From assembly GCF_019977735.1 (NCBI RefSeq), contig NZ_AP025018.1, positions 7,692,580 to 7,756,579 on the forward strand: a stretch of DNA of 64,000 bases, given 5' to 3'. Positions 35,429-44,607 of this stretch are shown here, piece by piece. The translations under genes were made by a program, and so were the position numbers. Every line of letters starts with the position of its first letter. The stretch's first letter is position 1. Source of the stretch: Calothrix sp. PCC 7716. Its GTDB lineage: Bacteria > Cyanobacteriota > Cyanobacteriia > Cyanobacteriales > Nostocaceae. A model generated the notes under the pieces. That model worked only from the letters and a program-made list of their open reading frames with translations. It did no database searches and had not been told where the DNA came from.

Positions 35429-36607
35429 ATGTTAGATTTTTGGCTTATTTTTACTCTTGGGTTCTTGGGAAGTTTTGGTCACTGCGTTGGTATGTGCGGC
35501 CCTCTTGCTGCTGCTTTCTCTCTTTCTCAAACCCAAAATACTCCTGACTGGCGCCAACAATTACAGTTCCATATTCTTCTCAACCTCGGTAGAACACTTA
35601 GTTATATGATAATAGGCGCCGCTATTGGAGCTATTGGTTCGGTGTTTCTAGCAAGCGGTCAAATGGCAGGTGTTGGGAGTGATATGCGTCGCTTTCTGGC
35701 TATTATTACTGGTTTAATGTTGATTTGGTTTGGATTACGGCAAATTAAACCCGACTTATTACCCCGTGTACCTCTATTACATCCTTTATTACAATCCAAA
35801 TTACATGACCGTCTAAATGCCGGAATGGTCAAGCTTTCTCTTAAAGCAACTTGGTGGACTCCTGCTTTACTTGGTATTACTTGGGGTTTGATACCTTGTG
35901 GTTTTTTGTATGCAGCACAAATTAAAGCTGCTGAAACTGGTGATTTAATTAAAGGTGCCACCACGATGTTCGCTTTTGGTTTAGGAACTTTACCAACTAT
36001 GTTGGGAGTAGGAATATCAACGTCGGTTTTAAGTAAAGATAAGCGCAGTCAGTTATTCCGTTTGGGTGGTTGGGTAACGCTAATAATTGGCGCCTTAACT
36101 TTGTTGCGAACGGGTGATATGATGGTTGATTTTACAGGACATGCGGCGTTGTTGTGTTTAATGTTAGCCCTTGTCGCACGTCCAATTAGTAATTTGTGGT
36201 CGGCGCCATTACGTTATCGTCGCGCTTTGGGTGTGGGAGCATATGTTCTTTCGGTTGCACATACAACTCATATGCTGCAACATTCTTTGGATTGGAATTT
36301 TGAAGCATTTTGGTTTTTACCATTACAATTTCAATGGGGTATTGCCGCAGGTGGTGTAGCTTTAGTATTAATGACACCTGCTGCACTCACTAGTTTTGAT
36401 TCGATGCAGAAGAAATTGGGTCAATATTGGCGCCATATTCATTTATTAAGTGTTCCTGCTTTGATTTTTGCTGTTATTCACGCTATTGCTACTGGTTCGC
36501 GTTATTTAGGCGCCCTTTCTATAACTAAGCAAAATCAGTTAGCTATTATAATATTGACAATTTTAATGTTAATTGTATTATTACTACGTTTACAAAATAA
36601 TAAATAA
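35429..36607 (+). CDS. TauE/SafE-like transporter fused to a haem-type membrane domain
   Basis: 392 residues from ATG 35429. The N-terminal half is a DsbD_2/TauE-SafE-like domain with 'GHCVGMCGP' at about residues 17-25 (two cysteines and a histidine, often seen in metal-handling members) and 'GLIPCGFLYAA'. The C-terminal half (about 255-390) has histidines spaced on helices, 'SVAHTTHMLQH' and 'HIHLLSVPALIFAVIHAIATG', resembling ferric reductase-like or MsrQ-type b-haem domains. The joined pair may couple metal or electron transfer with transport; that is inference. Confidence 0.8.
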   Translation: MLDFWLIFTLGFLGSFGHCVGMCGPLAAAFSLSQTQNTPDWRQQLQFHILLNLGRTLSYMIIGAAIGAIGSVFLASGQMAGVGSDMRRFLAIITGLMLIWFGLRQIKPDLLPRVPLLHPLLQSKLHDRLNAGMVKLSLKATWWTPALLGITWGLIPCGFLYAAQIKAAETGDLIKGATTMFAFGLGTLPTMLGVGISTSVLSKDKRSQLFRLGGWVTLIIGALTLLRTGDMMVDFTGHAALLCLMLALVARPISNLWSAPLRYRRALGVGAYVLSVAHTTHMLQHSLDWNFEAFWFLPLQFQWGIAAGGVALVLMTPAALTSFDSMQKKLGQYWRHIHLLSVPALIFAVIHAIATGSRYLGALSITKQNQLAIIILTILMLIVLLLRLQNNK

Positions 36608-36846
36608 TCTTCATATTACTTTTATTACTTTTATTACTTTTGTAAAGTATTACATTTTATATTTTAGGCATTTATAACATTTATTTAGTTGTGTAATCAA
36701 CTTCTGATTTAGAGTTGCATTAATATTGTAATTGTGTTTAAATTTTCATCAAACCTAATAATAAACCGGGTTTATATGATTTTAAAATTTTCTCAAAAAT
36801 AAAATAGGAAATACTAATTATTACAATATTTCTCTAAAGAGGAAAA

Positions 36847-37839
36847 ATGAGGATATTAGGAATTTGTGCATATTACCAAAATAGCGGTGCTGCTTTACTA
36901 ATTAATGGTGAAATTATAACCGCTGTTAAAGAAAAATGTTTTACCAACATAACGGATATTGGTGTTCCAATAAATTCAATATATTACTGTCTAAGAGAGG
37001 CAGAAATTAAATTCCATGATTTAGATAGGATTGTTTTCTACGATAAACCTTTAATTACATCTAAGTTTCTTCAGGTCATGACACAACCAGACAAACATAA
37101 CCTTGAATTTAAGTTAAAAGCAGAACTAGCTGCGCTTGTAAATTGTGATTTTTCTAATTTACCACCAATTGATTTTGTAGAAGATAATCAATTACAAGCA
37201 AGTTCAGCTTTTTTGATGAGTCCTTTTCATCGTGCAGCAGTGATTTGTTTTAATAATGTTGGTGAGTGGACAACTGCCTCAGTTTGGTTGGCTAGAGACG
37301 GTCAGTTAATACTTCAATGGAAATTAGATTTTCCTAACTCTTTGAAAATACTTTCTTTTGCTTTTACATATTATACAGGCATTCAGCTTAATTCTGATGA
37401 GTATAGACTTAAGGAGTTAGCACGTCATGGAACACCAAAGTATGCTAATATGTTTCTTGATAAATTAGTTGATTCTAGAGAAAATGGAACTTTCCAGATA
37501 AATTCAGATTATTTGTATAATTTGATGCAATGGAATTTGACTAATAAAAATTATGACCAAGTTTTTCAAGCATCGCTTCAATCGGAAAGTAAAATTGGTC
37601 AATGGGAAATGGATATTGCTGCGTCTATTCAAAAAGTTCAAGAAGAAATAATACGGCGCCTAATTTACACAGTTTATCAAGGATTAGGAGAGGATAATCT
37701 TTGTATTGCTGGTGATGTTGCTCATTACCAGACGCCTGAAAATTATTTTCGAGATGTTTGGATTCAACCTCAAATTGATTATTATGAAAGTGCTGCACTT
37801 GCGGTTTGGTTTCAATGGAATTGTGTTTGTTTGAAGTGA
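36847..37839 (+). CDS. Truncated carbamoyltransferase-like (NodU/CmcH) protein
   Basis: 330 residues. The start 'MRILGICAYYQNSGAALLINGEIITAV' follows the N-terminal (YrdC-like/Kae1-like) half of O-carbamoyltransferases, whose normal text is HDSAAAL-type; the conserved histidine is replaced here. 'LCIAGDVAHYQTPENYFRDVWIQP' is a degenerate version of the family's GGVA(L/M)N block. The C-terminal carbamoyltransferase domain is missing; full-length members have about 550-620 residues. An AAAGAGGAAAA ribosome site is present. It may be a remnant or a repurposed fragment. Confidence 0.68.
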   Translation: MRILGICAYYQNSGAALLINGEIITAVKEKCFTNITDIGVPINSIYYCLREAEIKFHDLDRIVFYDKPLITSKFLQVMTQPDKHNLEFKLKAELAALVNCDFSNLPPIDFVEDNQLQASSAFLMSPFHRAAVICFNNVGEWTTASVWLARDGQLILQWKLDFPNSLKILSFAFTYYTGIQLNSDEYRLKELARHGTPKYANMFLDKLVDSRENGTFQINSDYLYNLMQWNLTNKNYDQVFQASLQSESKIGQWEMDIAASIQKVQEEIIRRLIYTVYQGLGEDNLCIAGDVAHYQTPENYFRDVWIQPQIDYYESAALAVWFQWNCVCLK

Positions 37840-37844
37840 GGGGG

Positions 37845-37862
37845 GCGGGCAGGGATGCCCGC
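37845..37862. repeat. GCGGGCA-TGCCCGC hairpin element
   Basis: Seven-bp arms around GGGA, followed by TCCACAAGAG. Same family as 25237 in the opposite orientation. It lies between the carbamoyltransferase-like gene and the convergent galE. Confidence 0.8.
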
Positions 37863-37909
37863 TCCACAAGAGAAGAGGTTCACAAGAGAGTTACAAGAGA
37901 TTGGGTTTT

Positions 37910-38908
37910 TTATTTGTGTCTTTTTTGATGCCAAGACCATGCGTGGGTAAGTATATCTTCGATGGAAGAATATTTGGGTTCCCAGCCTAATGTTTGTCGT
38001 GCTTTGTCGCCACTGCCTATTAATGATGGTGGGTCGCCTGGGCGCCGTTCGCATTCAATGGCTTTAATTTCTTTGCCTGTAACTTTGATGGCGGTATCAA
38101 TGACTTCGCGGACTGAGAAGCCGCTACCGTTGCCTAAATTAAATACGGCGCTGTCGCCACCTTTGAGGAGGTATTCTAGCCCTAATATGTGAGCATCTGC
38201 TAAGTCGCTGACGTGGATATAATCTCGAATACACGTACCATCTGATGTTGGGTAGTCGGTACCAAAAATTGATACTGAGTCGCGTAAACCAAGAGCGGTT
38301 TGTAAAACTAAGGGAATAAGATGGGTTTCGGGGTTATGGTCTTCGCCTAAATTTCCACTTGGGTCGGCGCCAGCGGCGTTAAAGTAGCGGAATCTAACTG
38401 ATTTTAGTTTGTATGCAACATCAAAGTCGGTGAGTATACGTTCTACCATCAATTTGGTGGCGCCGTAGGGATTAATGGGATTTTGTGGATGGTCTTCGGG
38501 AATGGGTACTTCTTTTGGTACGCCGTATGTTGCACAAGTTGACGAAAATACAAAATTCTTAATAGAAGCCGCTAACATCGCTTCTAACAGCGTTATGGTA
38601 CCAATAACGTTGTTTCGATAGTACTTTGCGGGGTCACTGACTGATTCACCTACGTATGCGTATGCCGAAAAATGCATGACCGCATCGAATGCGCGCGTTG
38701 TAAATAGCTTATCCAGTAAGGTTCGGTCATTTGTATCGCCTACAACCAACTCGACCTGTAAAACCTTTTCAACTAAGTCACGATGCCCGTACACAAGATT
38801 ATCAAGTATTACTACCTCGTAACCCGCTCGCTTAAGGGCAAGCACGGTATGCGAACCAATGTATCCAGCTCCTCCTGTGACAAGGATGGTGGGCTTTGCA
38901 GACGACAT
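37910..38908 (-). CDS. galE: UDP-glucose 4-epimerase
   Basis: 332 residues, standard GalE length. NAD-binding loop 'VTGGAGYIGSHTVLALK' at the N-terminus, the catalytic 'YGATKLMVERIL' Tyr-x3-Lys, and 'FSSTCATYG'. The C-terminal 'RRPGDPPSLIG' block binds UDP-sugar. It interconverts UDP-glucose and UDP-galactose for envelope and exopolysaccharide synthesis. It has no sugar operon around it. Confidence 0.94.
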   Translation of the reverse strand: MSSAKPTILVTGGAGYIGSHTVLALKRAGYEVVILDNLVYGHRDLVEKVLQVELVVGDTNDRTLLDKLFTTRAFDAVMHFSAYAYVGESVSDPAKYYRNNVIGTITLLEAMLAASIKNFVFSSTCATYGVPKEVPIPEDHPQNPINPYGATKLMVERILTDFDVAYKLKSVRFRYFNAAGADPSGNLGEDHNPETHLIPLVLQTALGLRDSVSIFGTDYPTSDGTCIRDYIHVSDLADAHILGLEYLLKGGDSAVFNLGNGSGFSVREVIDTAIKVTGKEIKAIECERRPGDPPSLIGSGDKARQTLGWEPKYSSIEDILTHAWSWHQKRHK

Positions 38909-39162
38909 AGTTTTTCCTTACATGTAGAAGTCTCTTCAACTAATTTAATTTACTTAATACAAAATACCTAACAGGAAAATCACAATTCAGTAAGCCAAGT
39001 TCGAGATTATGCTCTAAAATCACTACGACGGTAGTCTTTGTGTGTGGGGTGTGAGGAGTTTATTGCGGTCAAAAGGAAGTCCTACTACAATTTGACGGTA
39101 ACAATAAGTCAATCGCCCAAATCAAAAAGGCTGTCGCTTATATACGATTTGAGAGTGAGCCT

Positions 39163-39789
39163 ATGTTTGTAATGTTAAGCCGGGTACTACTCTGGCTGCT
39201 TCTGGGTACTATCCTTTATTCCTTGTTCCAAAGGTTTTATCCTTCTGGGGGCTTTTTCGGAAGATTTGTTTTAATTGTTCTTTCATTTGTACTACTGCTG
39301 TCGTTTTTTAACCCTGGTGGTACAGGAACAGTCGTATCTCCTTTATGGCAATTCATATCGTTCCCGCTCAAACCACTGGGTGCGGCGATTTTACTAATGA
39401 TTTTTGCCGCACAGCGTCTTAAAGGTGGCGCCATTGATAAACCAGGAGGATATTTACTCGGTTGGGCACTAACGATTTTGTTAATTGCTAGCACACCAGC
39501 GTTTGCTTACTTCTTGGTTAGCCCTCGTTTAGCTCAGATGTTACCAGAAGGTCAACCACAGCAAACCCTTGTAGCATTAGCTTCTCAATCTGATGTTAAT
39601 GCTATCGTTAGTGGTTCTGCTCGTAGCGACGTGCCTTCATACTTGATGCAAACAACACCAGCAGATACTGCTCGTCGCGGAAGGATAGCGCTTGAGGATT
39701 TTATTCCTAATGCACAAGCTCTTGCACAAACAACCGCTGCTTGGGAAGCTTTCCTAAATCAAGGCTTTATATTCCTTCGTGGTCGTTAA
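39163..39789 (+). CDS. Hypothetical membrane protein
   Basis: 208 residues, with four hydrophobic helices in the first 120 ('LLWLLLGTILYSLF', 'FVLIVLSFVLLLSFF', 'AAILLMIFAAQRL', 'WALTILLIASTPAFAYFLV'). A soluble tail with Ala/Thr/Gln-rich sequence ends 'FLNQGFIFLRGR'. The membrane part is reminiscent of YdcF/ElyC-type cyanobacterial proteins, but the DUF218 domain is absent, so I do not assign it. A good hairpin follows at 39823. Confidence 0.65.
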   Translation: MFVMLSRVLLWLLLGTILYSLFQRFYPSGGFFGRFVLIVLSFVLLLSFFNPGGTGTVVSPLWQFISFPLKPLGAAILLMIFAAQRLKGGAIDKPGGYLLGWALTILLIASTPAFAYFLVSPRLAQMLPEGQPQQTLVALASQSDVNAIVSGSARSDVPSYLMQTTPADTARRGRIALEDFIPNAQALAQTTAAWEAFLNQGFIFLRGR

Positions 39790-39822
39790 TTTCTGAATTT
39801 GATAACCATTGTCATTTACTTT

Positions 39823-39842
39823 GAGCCACGCCTTCGTGGCTC
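39823..39842 (+). terminator. GAGCCACG-CGTGGCTC hairpin
   Basis: Perfect 8-bp arms with a CCTT loop, 33 bases after the membrane-protein stop. Only a weak T-rich tail follows (GTTCTGTCTCTG). The AGTGCTGAG-type repeat starts soon after (about 39858). Confidence 0.6.
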
Positions 39843-39974
39843 GTTCTGTCTCTGTAAAAAGTGCTGAGTAGAAAGTGCTGAGTTGCATAGAAAATATGTA
39901 CTAAATGTGATTCATTTATAATTTAGTAGCTGGATAATAAGATAAGTAATGTAATCAGAAGTAACAATGCTGTA

Positions 39975-41726
39975 ATGGCAACATCAAGAAGGCTGGCAAA
40001 ATTGGGTTCTTACCTGCGTCCACATTGGCGTGATGCAGCATTAGGAGTAGGTGCATTATTTACTGTAAACGGTTTGGGGGTTTATATACCTCTACTAATA
40101 CGCTCTGCGGTTGATAGACTTTCGTTTGAATTTACTATTAACCAAGTATTGCGTTACGTAGTGCCTGTTGTCTGTTTAACATCGGCAATGTGGCTAATTC
40201 GTATGGCTTCGCGTATTTGGCTGTTTGGTGTTGGTCGTCAGGTTGAGTTTGACCTGAAACAAAATATATTTGAACATTTGCTGACATTAGAACCTTCATA
40301 TTTTGCCACTAACACTGCTGGTGACTTAATTAGTCGTGCGACAAGCGATGTAGACAATATCCGTAGGTTACTAGGTTTCGCTGTTTTGAGTTTGGCGAAT
40401 ACATTTTTTGCTTACACATTGACATTACCCATAATGTTGAGTATTAATATCGATTTAACCTTGGCATCGCTGACTGTATATCCATTAATGTTTTTATTAG
40501 TACATATATACAGTGAAAAGCTTCGTAACCAACAAGCGAGAGTTCAAGAAAAAATTTCAGATATTAGTGGACTTATACAAGAAGATGTTAGTGGTATGGC
40601 GTTGATTAAAATTTACGCACAAGAGGACAACGAACGACGTGCGTTTGCCGAAAAAAATCAACGACTATTAGGAGCAAACCTTGAGCTAGCTAGGACTCGC
40701 AACACAATTTTTCCATTAATTGGTGGTTTAGCGAGTGTTAGTTCTTTAATCATTATTTGGTTAGGCGCCACAAAAATTGCAGATGGTAGTCTATCGGTAG
40801 GTAACTTTGTGACGTTGCTAATTTATGTTGAACGTCTAGTTTTTCCAACTGCGCTGTTAGGATTTACAATTACGGCTTACCAGCGTGGTGAAGTCAGCAT
40901 TGACCGTATCGAAGCAATTTTAGAAACGAGACCAAAAATCGCTGACGAATTAAATGCGATTCATCTGGTGCCTGAAAACATTAAAGGTAAAATTACTGCT
41001 CGAAACTTTAGTTTTGGCTATCCACAGAGTAATACATTAGCTCTAGATAATATAAGCTTTGAAATAGAACCTGGGGAAACAATATCGATAGTTGGTGCGA
41101 TAGGTTCAGGAAAAACAACCTTGGCAAACTCGCTACCAAGATTACTCGATATAGCTCCGGGACAATTGTTTCTTGATGGTATCGATATAACTAAAATAAC
41201 TATTGCTGACTTACGGGGTGCAATAGCTTATGTACCTCAAGATAGCTTTTTGTTTAGTACAACTATAAAAAATAATATTCGTTACGCTGACCCTATAGCT
41301 GAAATTCAAGAAGTTGAAGCAGCATCTAAGAGCGCGCAAATTCATCCTGAAATTATGAATTTTCCTGCGGGTTACGAAACTATTGTAGGTGAGCGTGGTA
41401 TTACTCTTTCGGGTGGACAACGACAGCGTACTGCTCTCGCGCGTGCGATGCTTGTAGATGCTCCTGTATTGATTTTAGACGATGCCCTTTCTAGCGTTGA
41501 TAATCAAACTGCAACGGCAATTTTACGTAATATTTCGGGTGGTACAACTCGTAAAACCGTAATTTTTATTACGCATCAATTATCAGCAGCAGCAGCAGCA
41601 GACCGAATATTTGTCATGGACAAAGGGCAAATTGTTCAAATAGGAACACATATAGATTTGGTGCAAAAGCCAGGTTTATACCGAACTTTGTGGAGTCAGC
41701 ATCAGGTAGAAGAATTATTACATTAG
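39975..41726 (+). CDS. ABC exporter half-transporter (permease fused to ATPase)
   Basis: 583 residues: a six-helix membrane domain (about 20-310) with 'FATNTAGDLISRATSDVDNIRR', then the ATPase with Walker A 'GAIGSGKTT', signature 'LSGGQRQRTALARAM' and Walker B 'VLILDDALSSVD'. The residue after the Walker-B Asp is Asp where catalytic sites have Glu; this pattern is typical of one half of heterodimeric exporters (LmrCD/TM287-288 style), but no partner half lies beside it. Substrate unknown. Confidence 0.9.
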   Translation: MATSRRLAKLGSYLRPHWRDAALGVGALFTVNGLGVYIPLLIRSAVDRLSFEFTINQVLRYVVPVVCLTSAMWLIRMASRIWLFGVGRQVEFDLKQNIFEHLLTLEPSYFATNTAGDLISRATSDVDNIRRLLGFAVLSLANTFFAYTLTLPIMLSINIDLTLASLTVYPLMFLLVHIYSEKLRNQQARVQEKISDISGLIQEDVSGMALIKIYAQEDNERRAFAEKNQRLLGANLELARTRNTIFPLIGGLASVSSLIIIWLGATKIADGSLSVGNFVTLLIYVERLVFPTALLGFTITAYQRGEVSIDRIEAILETRPKIADELNAIHLVPENIKGKITARNFSFGYPQSNTLALDNISFEIEPGETISIVGAIGSGKTTLANSLPRLLDIAPGQLFLDGIDITKITIADLRGAIAYVPQDSFLFSTTIKNNIRYADPIAEIQEVEAASKSAQIHPEIMNFPAGYETIVGERGITLSGGQRQRTALARAMLVDAPVLILDDALSSVDNQTATAILRNISGGTTRKTVIFITHQLSAAAAADRIFVMDKGQIVQIGTHIDLVQKPGLYRTLWSQHQVEELLH

Positions 41727-41730
41727 TAGC

Positions 41731-41748
41731 ACAGGCATCCTTGCCTGT
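41731..41748. repeat. ACAGGCA-TGCCTGT hairpin element
   Basis: Seven-bp arms around TCCT, immediately after the ABC-exporter stop codon. Same family as 25237. Confidence 0.78.
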
Positions 41749-41767
41749 GTGGTAATATAGTTTTTTT

Positions 41768-42015
41768 ACCACAGAGACACAGAGAACACAGAGATAAGAA
41801 AGACAGAATTAGATTATAGTTATAAGGTAAATATTACTACTTATTTTTGAAATAATTAAGTGTTATTCGCCCTCCGGGCAAACTGCGTTAACGCAAAAAA
41901 GACGCTATTTTACAAGTTAATTTTTATAAATAGTGTAGTTTTTATACACATAAATTATGGAAGTCGGCGCCAACTCGCACACCTCTACTCTCTGTGTTCT
42001 CCGCGTCTCTGTGGT
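41768..42015. repeat. Inverted pair of ACCACAGAGACACAGAG repeats
   Basis: ACCACAGAGACACAGAGAAC... at 41768-41793 and its reverse complement at 41990-42015 face each other across about 196 bases. The interval also contains the small hairpins GCCCTCCGGGC (about 41869) and TGCGTTAACGCA (about 41884). No gene is seen in this gap before cobO. Confidence 0.78.
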
Positions 42016-42047
42016 AAAAATACATAACAAGATTGTATATTAAAATT

Positions 42048-42710
42048 ATGGAAATTAATAAAGATTGGGAAGAATGTACAAGTGATGCGGCTGTAGCTGA
42101 AGCTGCGAGATTAACTGACGAGCAGTATAATAAGAAAATGCAGCGCCGCAAAGAAGTGCAAGATAAGCGTATAGAAAACGCGATATCAGAAAAAGGTTTG
42201 ATTATCGTTAATACAGGTAATGGCAAGGGTAAAACTACGGCAGCGTTGGGAATGGTTATACGCGCGCTTGGGCATGGTTATAAAGTCGCAATAATTCAGT
42301 TTATCAAAGGCGCCTGGGAACCAGCAGAAAAGAAAGTATTAAGTGTATGGTCTAACCAGTTAGAATTTCATGCGATGGGAGAAGGGTTTACTTGGGAAAC
42401 TCAAGACCGTGAGCGAGATATAATGGTAGCGCAAGCTGCATGGGAAAAAGCCCTTGTTTACATCAAAAACCCAGATTTCCGCGTCGTGCTTTTGGATGAA
42501 GTTAATATTGCGCTCAAACTTGGTTATCTAAATGTCGAAGATATTATCAAAGGATTAGAACATAAACCTGACTTGAATCACGTTATTCTTACAGGAAGAG
42601 GGGCGCCGAAGCAACTCATTGAACGGGCAGACTTAGTAACAGAAATGACTTTAGTAAAACATCCCTTCCGTGAACAAGGGGTAAAAGCACAACCAGGAAT
42701 TGAATTTTAA
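42048..42710 (+). CDS. cobO: Cob(I)yrinic acid a,c-diamide adenosyltransferase
   Basis: 220 residues from ATG 42048. P-loop 'NTGNGKGKTTAALG' at about 47-60 is the CobO/BtuR signature, followed by 'VAIIQFIKGAWEP', 'LLDEVNIALKLGYL' and 'LTGRGAPKQLIERADLVTEM'. The enzyme adenosylates cobalt in cobalamin synthesis and salvage. Starting at 42033 (TTG) is less likely. The NarL-type regulator follows 18 bases later. Confidence 0.93.
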   Translation: MEINKDWEECTSDAAVAEAARLTDEQYNKKMQRRKEVQDKRIENAISEKGLIIVNTGNGKGKTTAALGMVIRALGHGYKVAIIQFIKGAWEPAEKKVLSVWSNQLEFHAMGEGFTWETQDRERDIMVAQAAWEKALVYIKNPDFRVVLLDEVNIALKLGYLNVEDIIKGLEHKPDLNHVILTGRGAPKQLIERADLVTEMTLVKHPFREQGVKAQPGIEF

Positions 42711-42728
42711 TTCTTATAATTTAATATT

Positions 42729-43388
42729 ATGTCTTTAAATCTACCACTCGATGCTCCACCGCTACGGATACTAATTGTTGAAGATGACCCAATGATGCAA
42801 TTGGGACTTGAGCAATCATTAATGTCATATCCACAATTAGAAATAGTTGGACGAGCAGAAGATGGTTACTTAGGTGTTCAAGCAGCGCTTAAACTCAAAC
42901 CTGATTTAGTTGTAATGGATATTGGACTACCTCGTTTGGATGGTATTGCAGCAACACAACAAATCAAAGCAGCACTACCCCAAACTCATATCGTAATGTT
43001 GACATCGCATCAAACCGAAACCGAAATTATCGCTGCTTTATCGAGCGGCGCCGATGCTTATTGTATCAAAGGCGCAACCGTTGAGCGGTTATTAAGCGCA
43101 ATTTCTGCCGCAGTTGAAGGAGCAGCTTATCTAGACCCACAAATCGCAAGACGAGTCATTGAAAATCTTAAACCACCTGCTTCTAAAGCCAACCCAGCAA
43201 ATTTATCACAGCGCGAGTTAGAAGTATTGAAGTTAATGGTAGATGGTTTGAGTAACCCTGAAATTGCAGAGAAACTATATTTAAGTCCTAACACAGTAAA
43301 AACCCACGTTCGCGGAATTATGAATAAGCTTTCAGTAGACGACCGAGTACAGGCTGCTGTAGTCGCTTTGCGTTCAGGACTTGTTTAA
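42729..43388 (+). CDS. NarL/LuxR-type response regulator
   Basis: 219 residues: receiver domain (about 12-130) with the phospho-acceptor Asp in 'LVVMDIGLPRLDG', acidic 'VEDDPM' and Lys in 'YCIKGATV', then a LuxR helix-turn-helix (about 155-215: 'LSQRELEVLKLMVDGLSNPEIAEKLYLS'-type region). No histidine kinase gene is adjacent. It may be switched by a distant kinase, such as the hybrid one in this window, but nothing links them directly. Confidence 0.92.
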   Translation: MSLNLPLDAPPLRILIVEDDPMMQLGLEQSLMSYPQLEIVGRAEDGYLGVQAALKLKPDLVVMDIGLPRLDGIAATQQIKAALPQTHIVMLTSHQTETEIIAALSSGADAYCIKGATVERLLSAISAAVEGAAYLDPQIARRVIENLKPPASKANPANLSQRELEVLKLMVDGLSNPEIAEKLYLSPNTVKTHVRGIMNKLSVDDRVQAAVVALRSGLV

Positions 43389-43478
43389 TGTAGGGTGGAC
43401 AGTGCCCACCTTACTATTACTATTTTCAAACCAACGGATGAAGAGTAATACCATGAAATTTGCCAGAATTAAGATTAA

Positions 43479-43973
43479 ATGGCAGATGGTAATGTCACAA
43501 TGATTAAATCGTGGATGGTTATTCTTGGCGTTGGTTTTATTATCGCGCTGGCTGCAAACTTTATTACTCCTGATGACCGTAAGTGGTTCAATCGTTTACA
43601 GCGTCCACGTTGGTTGACCTTTGAAAAGTTGATACCTGTAATTTGGACTGTTGTTTTTGTTTGTGCAGGATGGTCTGCTTATATTGTTTGGGAACGTAAC
43701 CCAGGTACTACAGAAACTTGGTTACGAATGGCTACATATATACTATTGGAAATACTCACAATTGCATATACGCCTGTAATGTTTAGACTTCGCAGTTTGA
43801 AAGTCGGTACAATCATTGGTGGCGCCGGATTTGTGGTAGGTTTATTACTTACATTATTTGTGCTTCCCGTTTCTGGTTTAGCAGCTTTACTTCTTGTACC
43901 GTACTTACTGTGGAGTCCTATAGGTACTTATACTACTTTGGTAATGGCTCGTTTAAACCCTCGCGATGCTTAA
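43479..43973 (+). CDS. TspO/MBR family protein, copy 1
   Basis: 164 residues (157 if the ATG at 43500 is used), five hydrophobic helices, with 'RPRWLTFEKLIPVIWTVVF' and the Trp-rich stretches of the TspO/translocator family. TspO proteins bind tetrapyrroles (haem and bilin intermediates) in the envelope membrane and influence tetrapyrrole breakdown and stress response. A second copy follows about 100 bases later. Confidence 0.88.
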   Translation: MADGNVTMIKSWMVILGVGFIIALAANFITPDDRKWFNRLQRPRWLTFEKLIPVIWTVVFVCAGWSAYIVWERNPGTTETWLRMATYILLEILTIAYTPVMFRLRSLKVGTIIGGAGFVVGLLLTLFVLPVSGLAALLLVPYLLWSPIGTYTTLVMARLNPRDA

Positions 43974-44070
43974 TAATATACCAATAATTTCTCCAACCAT
44001 AGATTGATTAATAGTTATAGTCAGGGTTGACAAAATAGATTTATAACTTTACTTGCAGAGTTTGAATACT

Positions 44071-44544
44071 ATGTTGCAATCTTGGATAGTAATTGGCGCA
44101 ATTACACTAATAGTACAATTCGGAAGTTTTTTCATTACTCCCCGCGATGTTAAATGGTTTGCTAAACTAGCTCGTCCACGTTGGTTGGTATTTGAACCTT
44201 TAATTCCAGTTATTTGGACTGTTATCTTTATTTGTGGTGCCGCATCTGCTAACTTTGTATGGCAGAAAAATCCAGGAACCTTACTAACTTGGTTATTAAT
44301 GGGTTTTTATTTGCTCTTGGAAATCATTACTGTCACATATATTCCTTTAATGCTCAGATTCCGTAGTTTGCGTGTTGGAGAAACTATTGGTTCTGTTGGT
44401 GTAATCTTAGGTTTGCTTTTGACATTATCTGTTCTGCCTGTTTCTCGTATCGCTGCACTATTACTCGTACCTTATTTGATTTGGAGTCCTGTCGGCGCCT
44501 ATACTACTGAAGAGTTGGTACAGCTAAATCCTCAAGATGCATAA
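44071..44544 (+). CDS. TspO/MBR family protein, copy 2
   Basis: 157 residues from ATG 44071. Close paralogue of copy 1: 'RPRWLVFEPLIPVIWTVIF', 'NPGTLLTWLLMGFYLLLEIIT', 'LLVPYLIWSPVGAYTT' and an 'LNPQDA' end equivalent to 'LNPRDA'. The tandem pair arose by duplication and has since diverged. Confidence 0.88.
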   Translation: MLQSWIVIGAITLIVQFGSFFITPRDVKWFAKLARPRWLVFEPLIPVIWTVIFICGAASANFVWQKNPGTLLTWLLMGFYLLLEIITVTYIPLMLRFRSLRVGETIGSVGVILGLLLTLSVLPVSRIAALLLVPYLIWSPVGAYTTEELVQLNPQDA

Positions 44545-44547
44545 AGA

Positions 44548-44584
44548 GTTGAAAGTGCTGAGTGCTGAGTTTTGAGTTCTGAGT
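44548..44584 (+). repeat. AGTGCTGAG-type repeat
   Basis: GAGTTGAAAGTGCTGAGTGCTGAG and a GAGTTCTGAG tail directly after the second tspO stop. Same sequence family as the insertion inside the hybrid kinase gene. Confidence 0.75.
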
Positions 44585-44607
44585 TTCTACTCCGCGCCTC
44601 CTAACTC

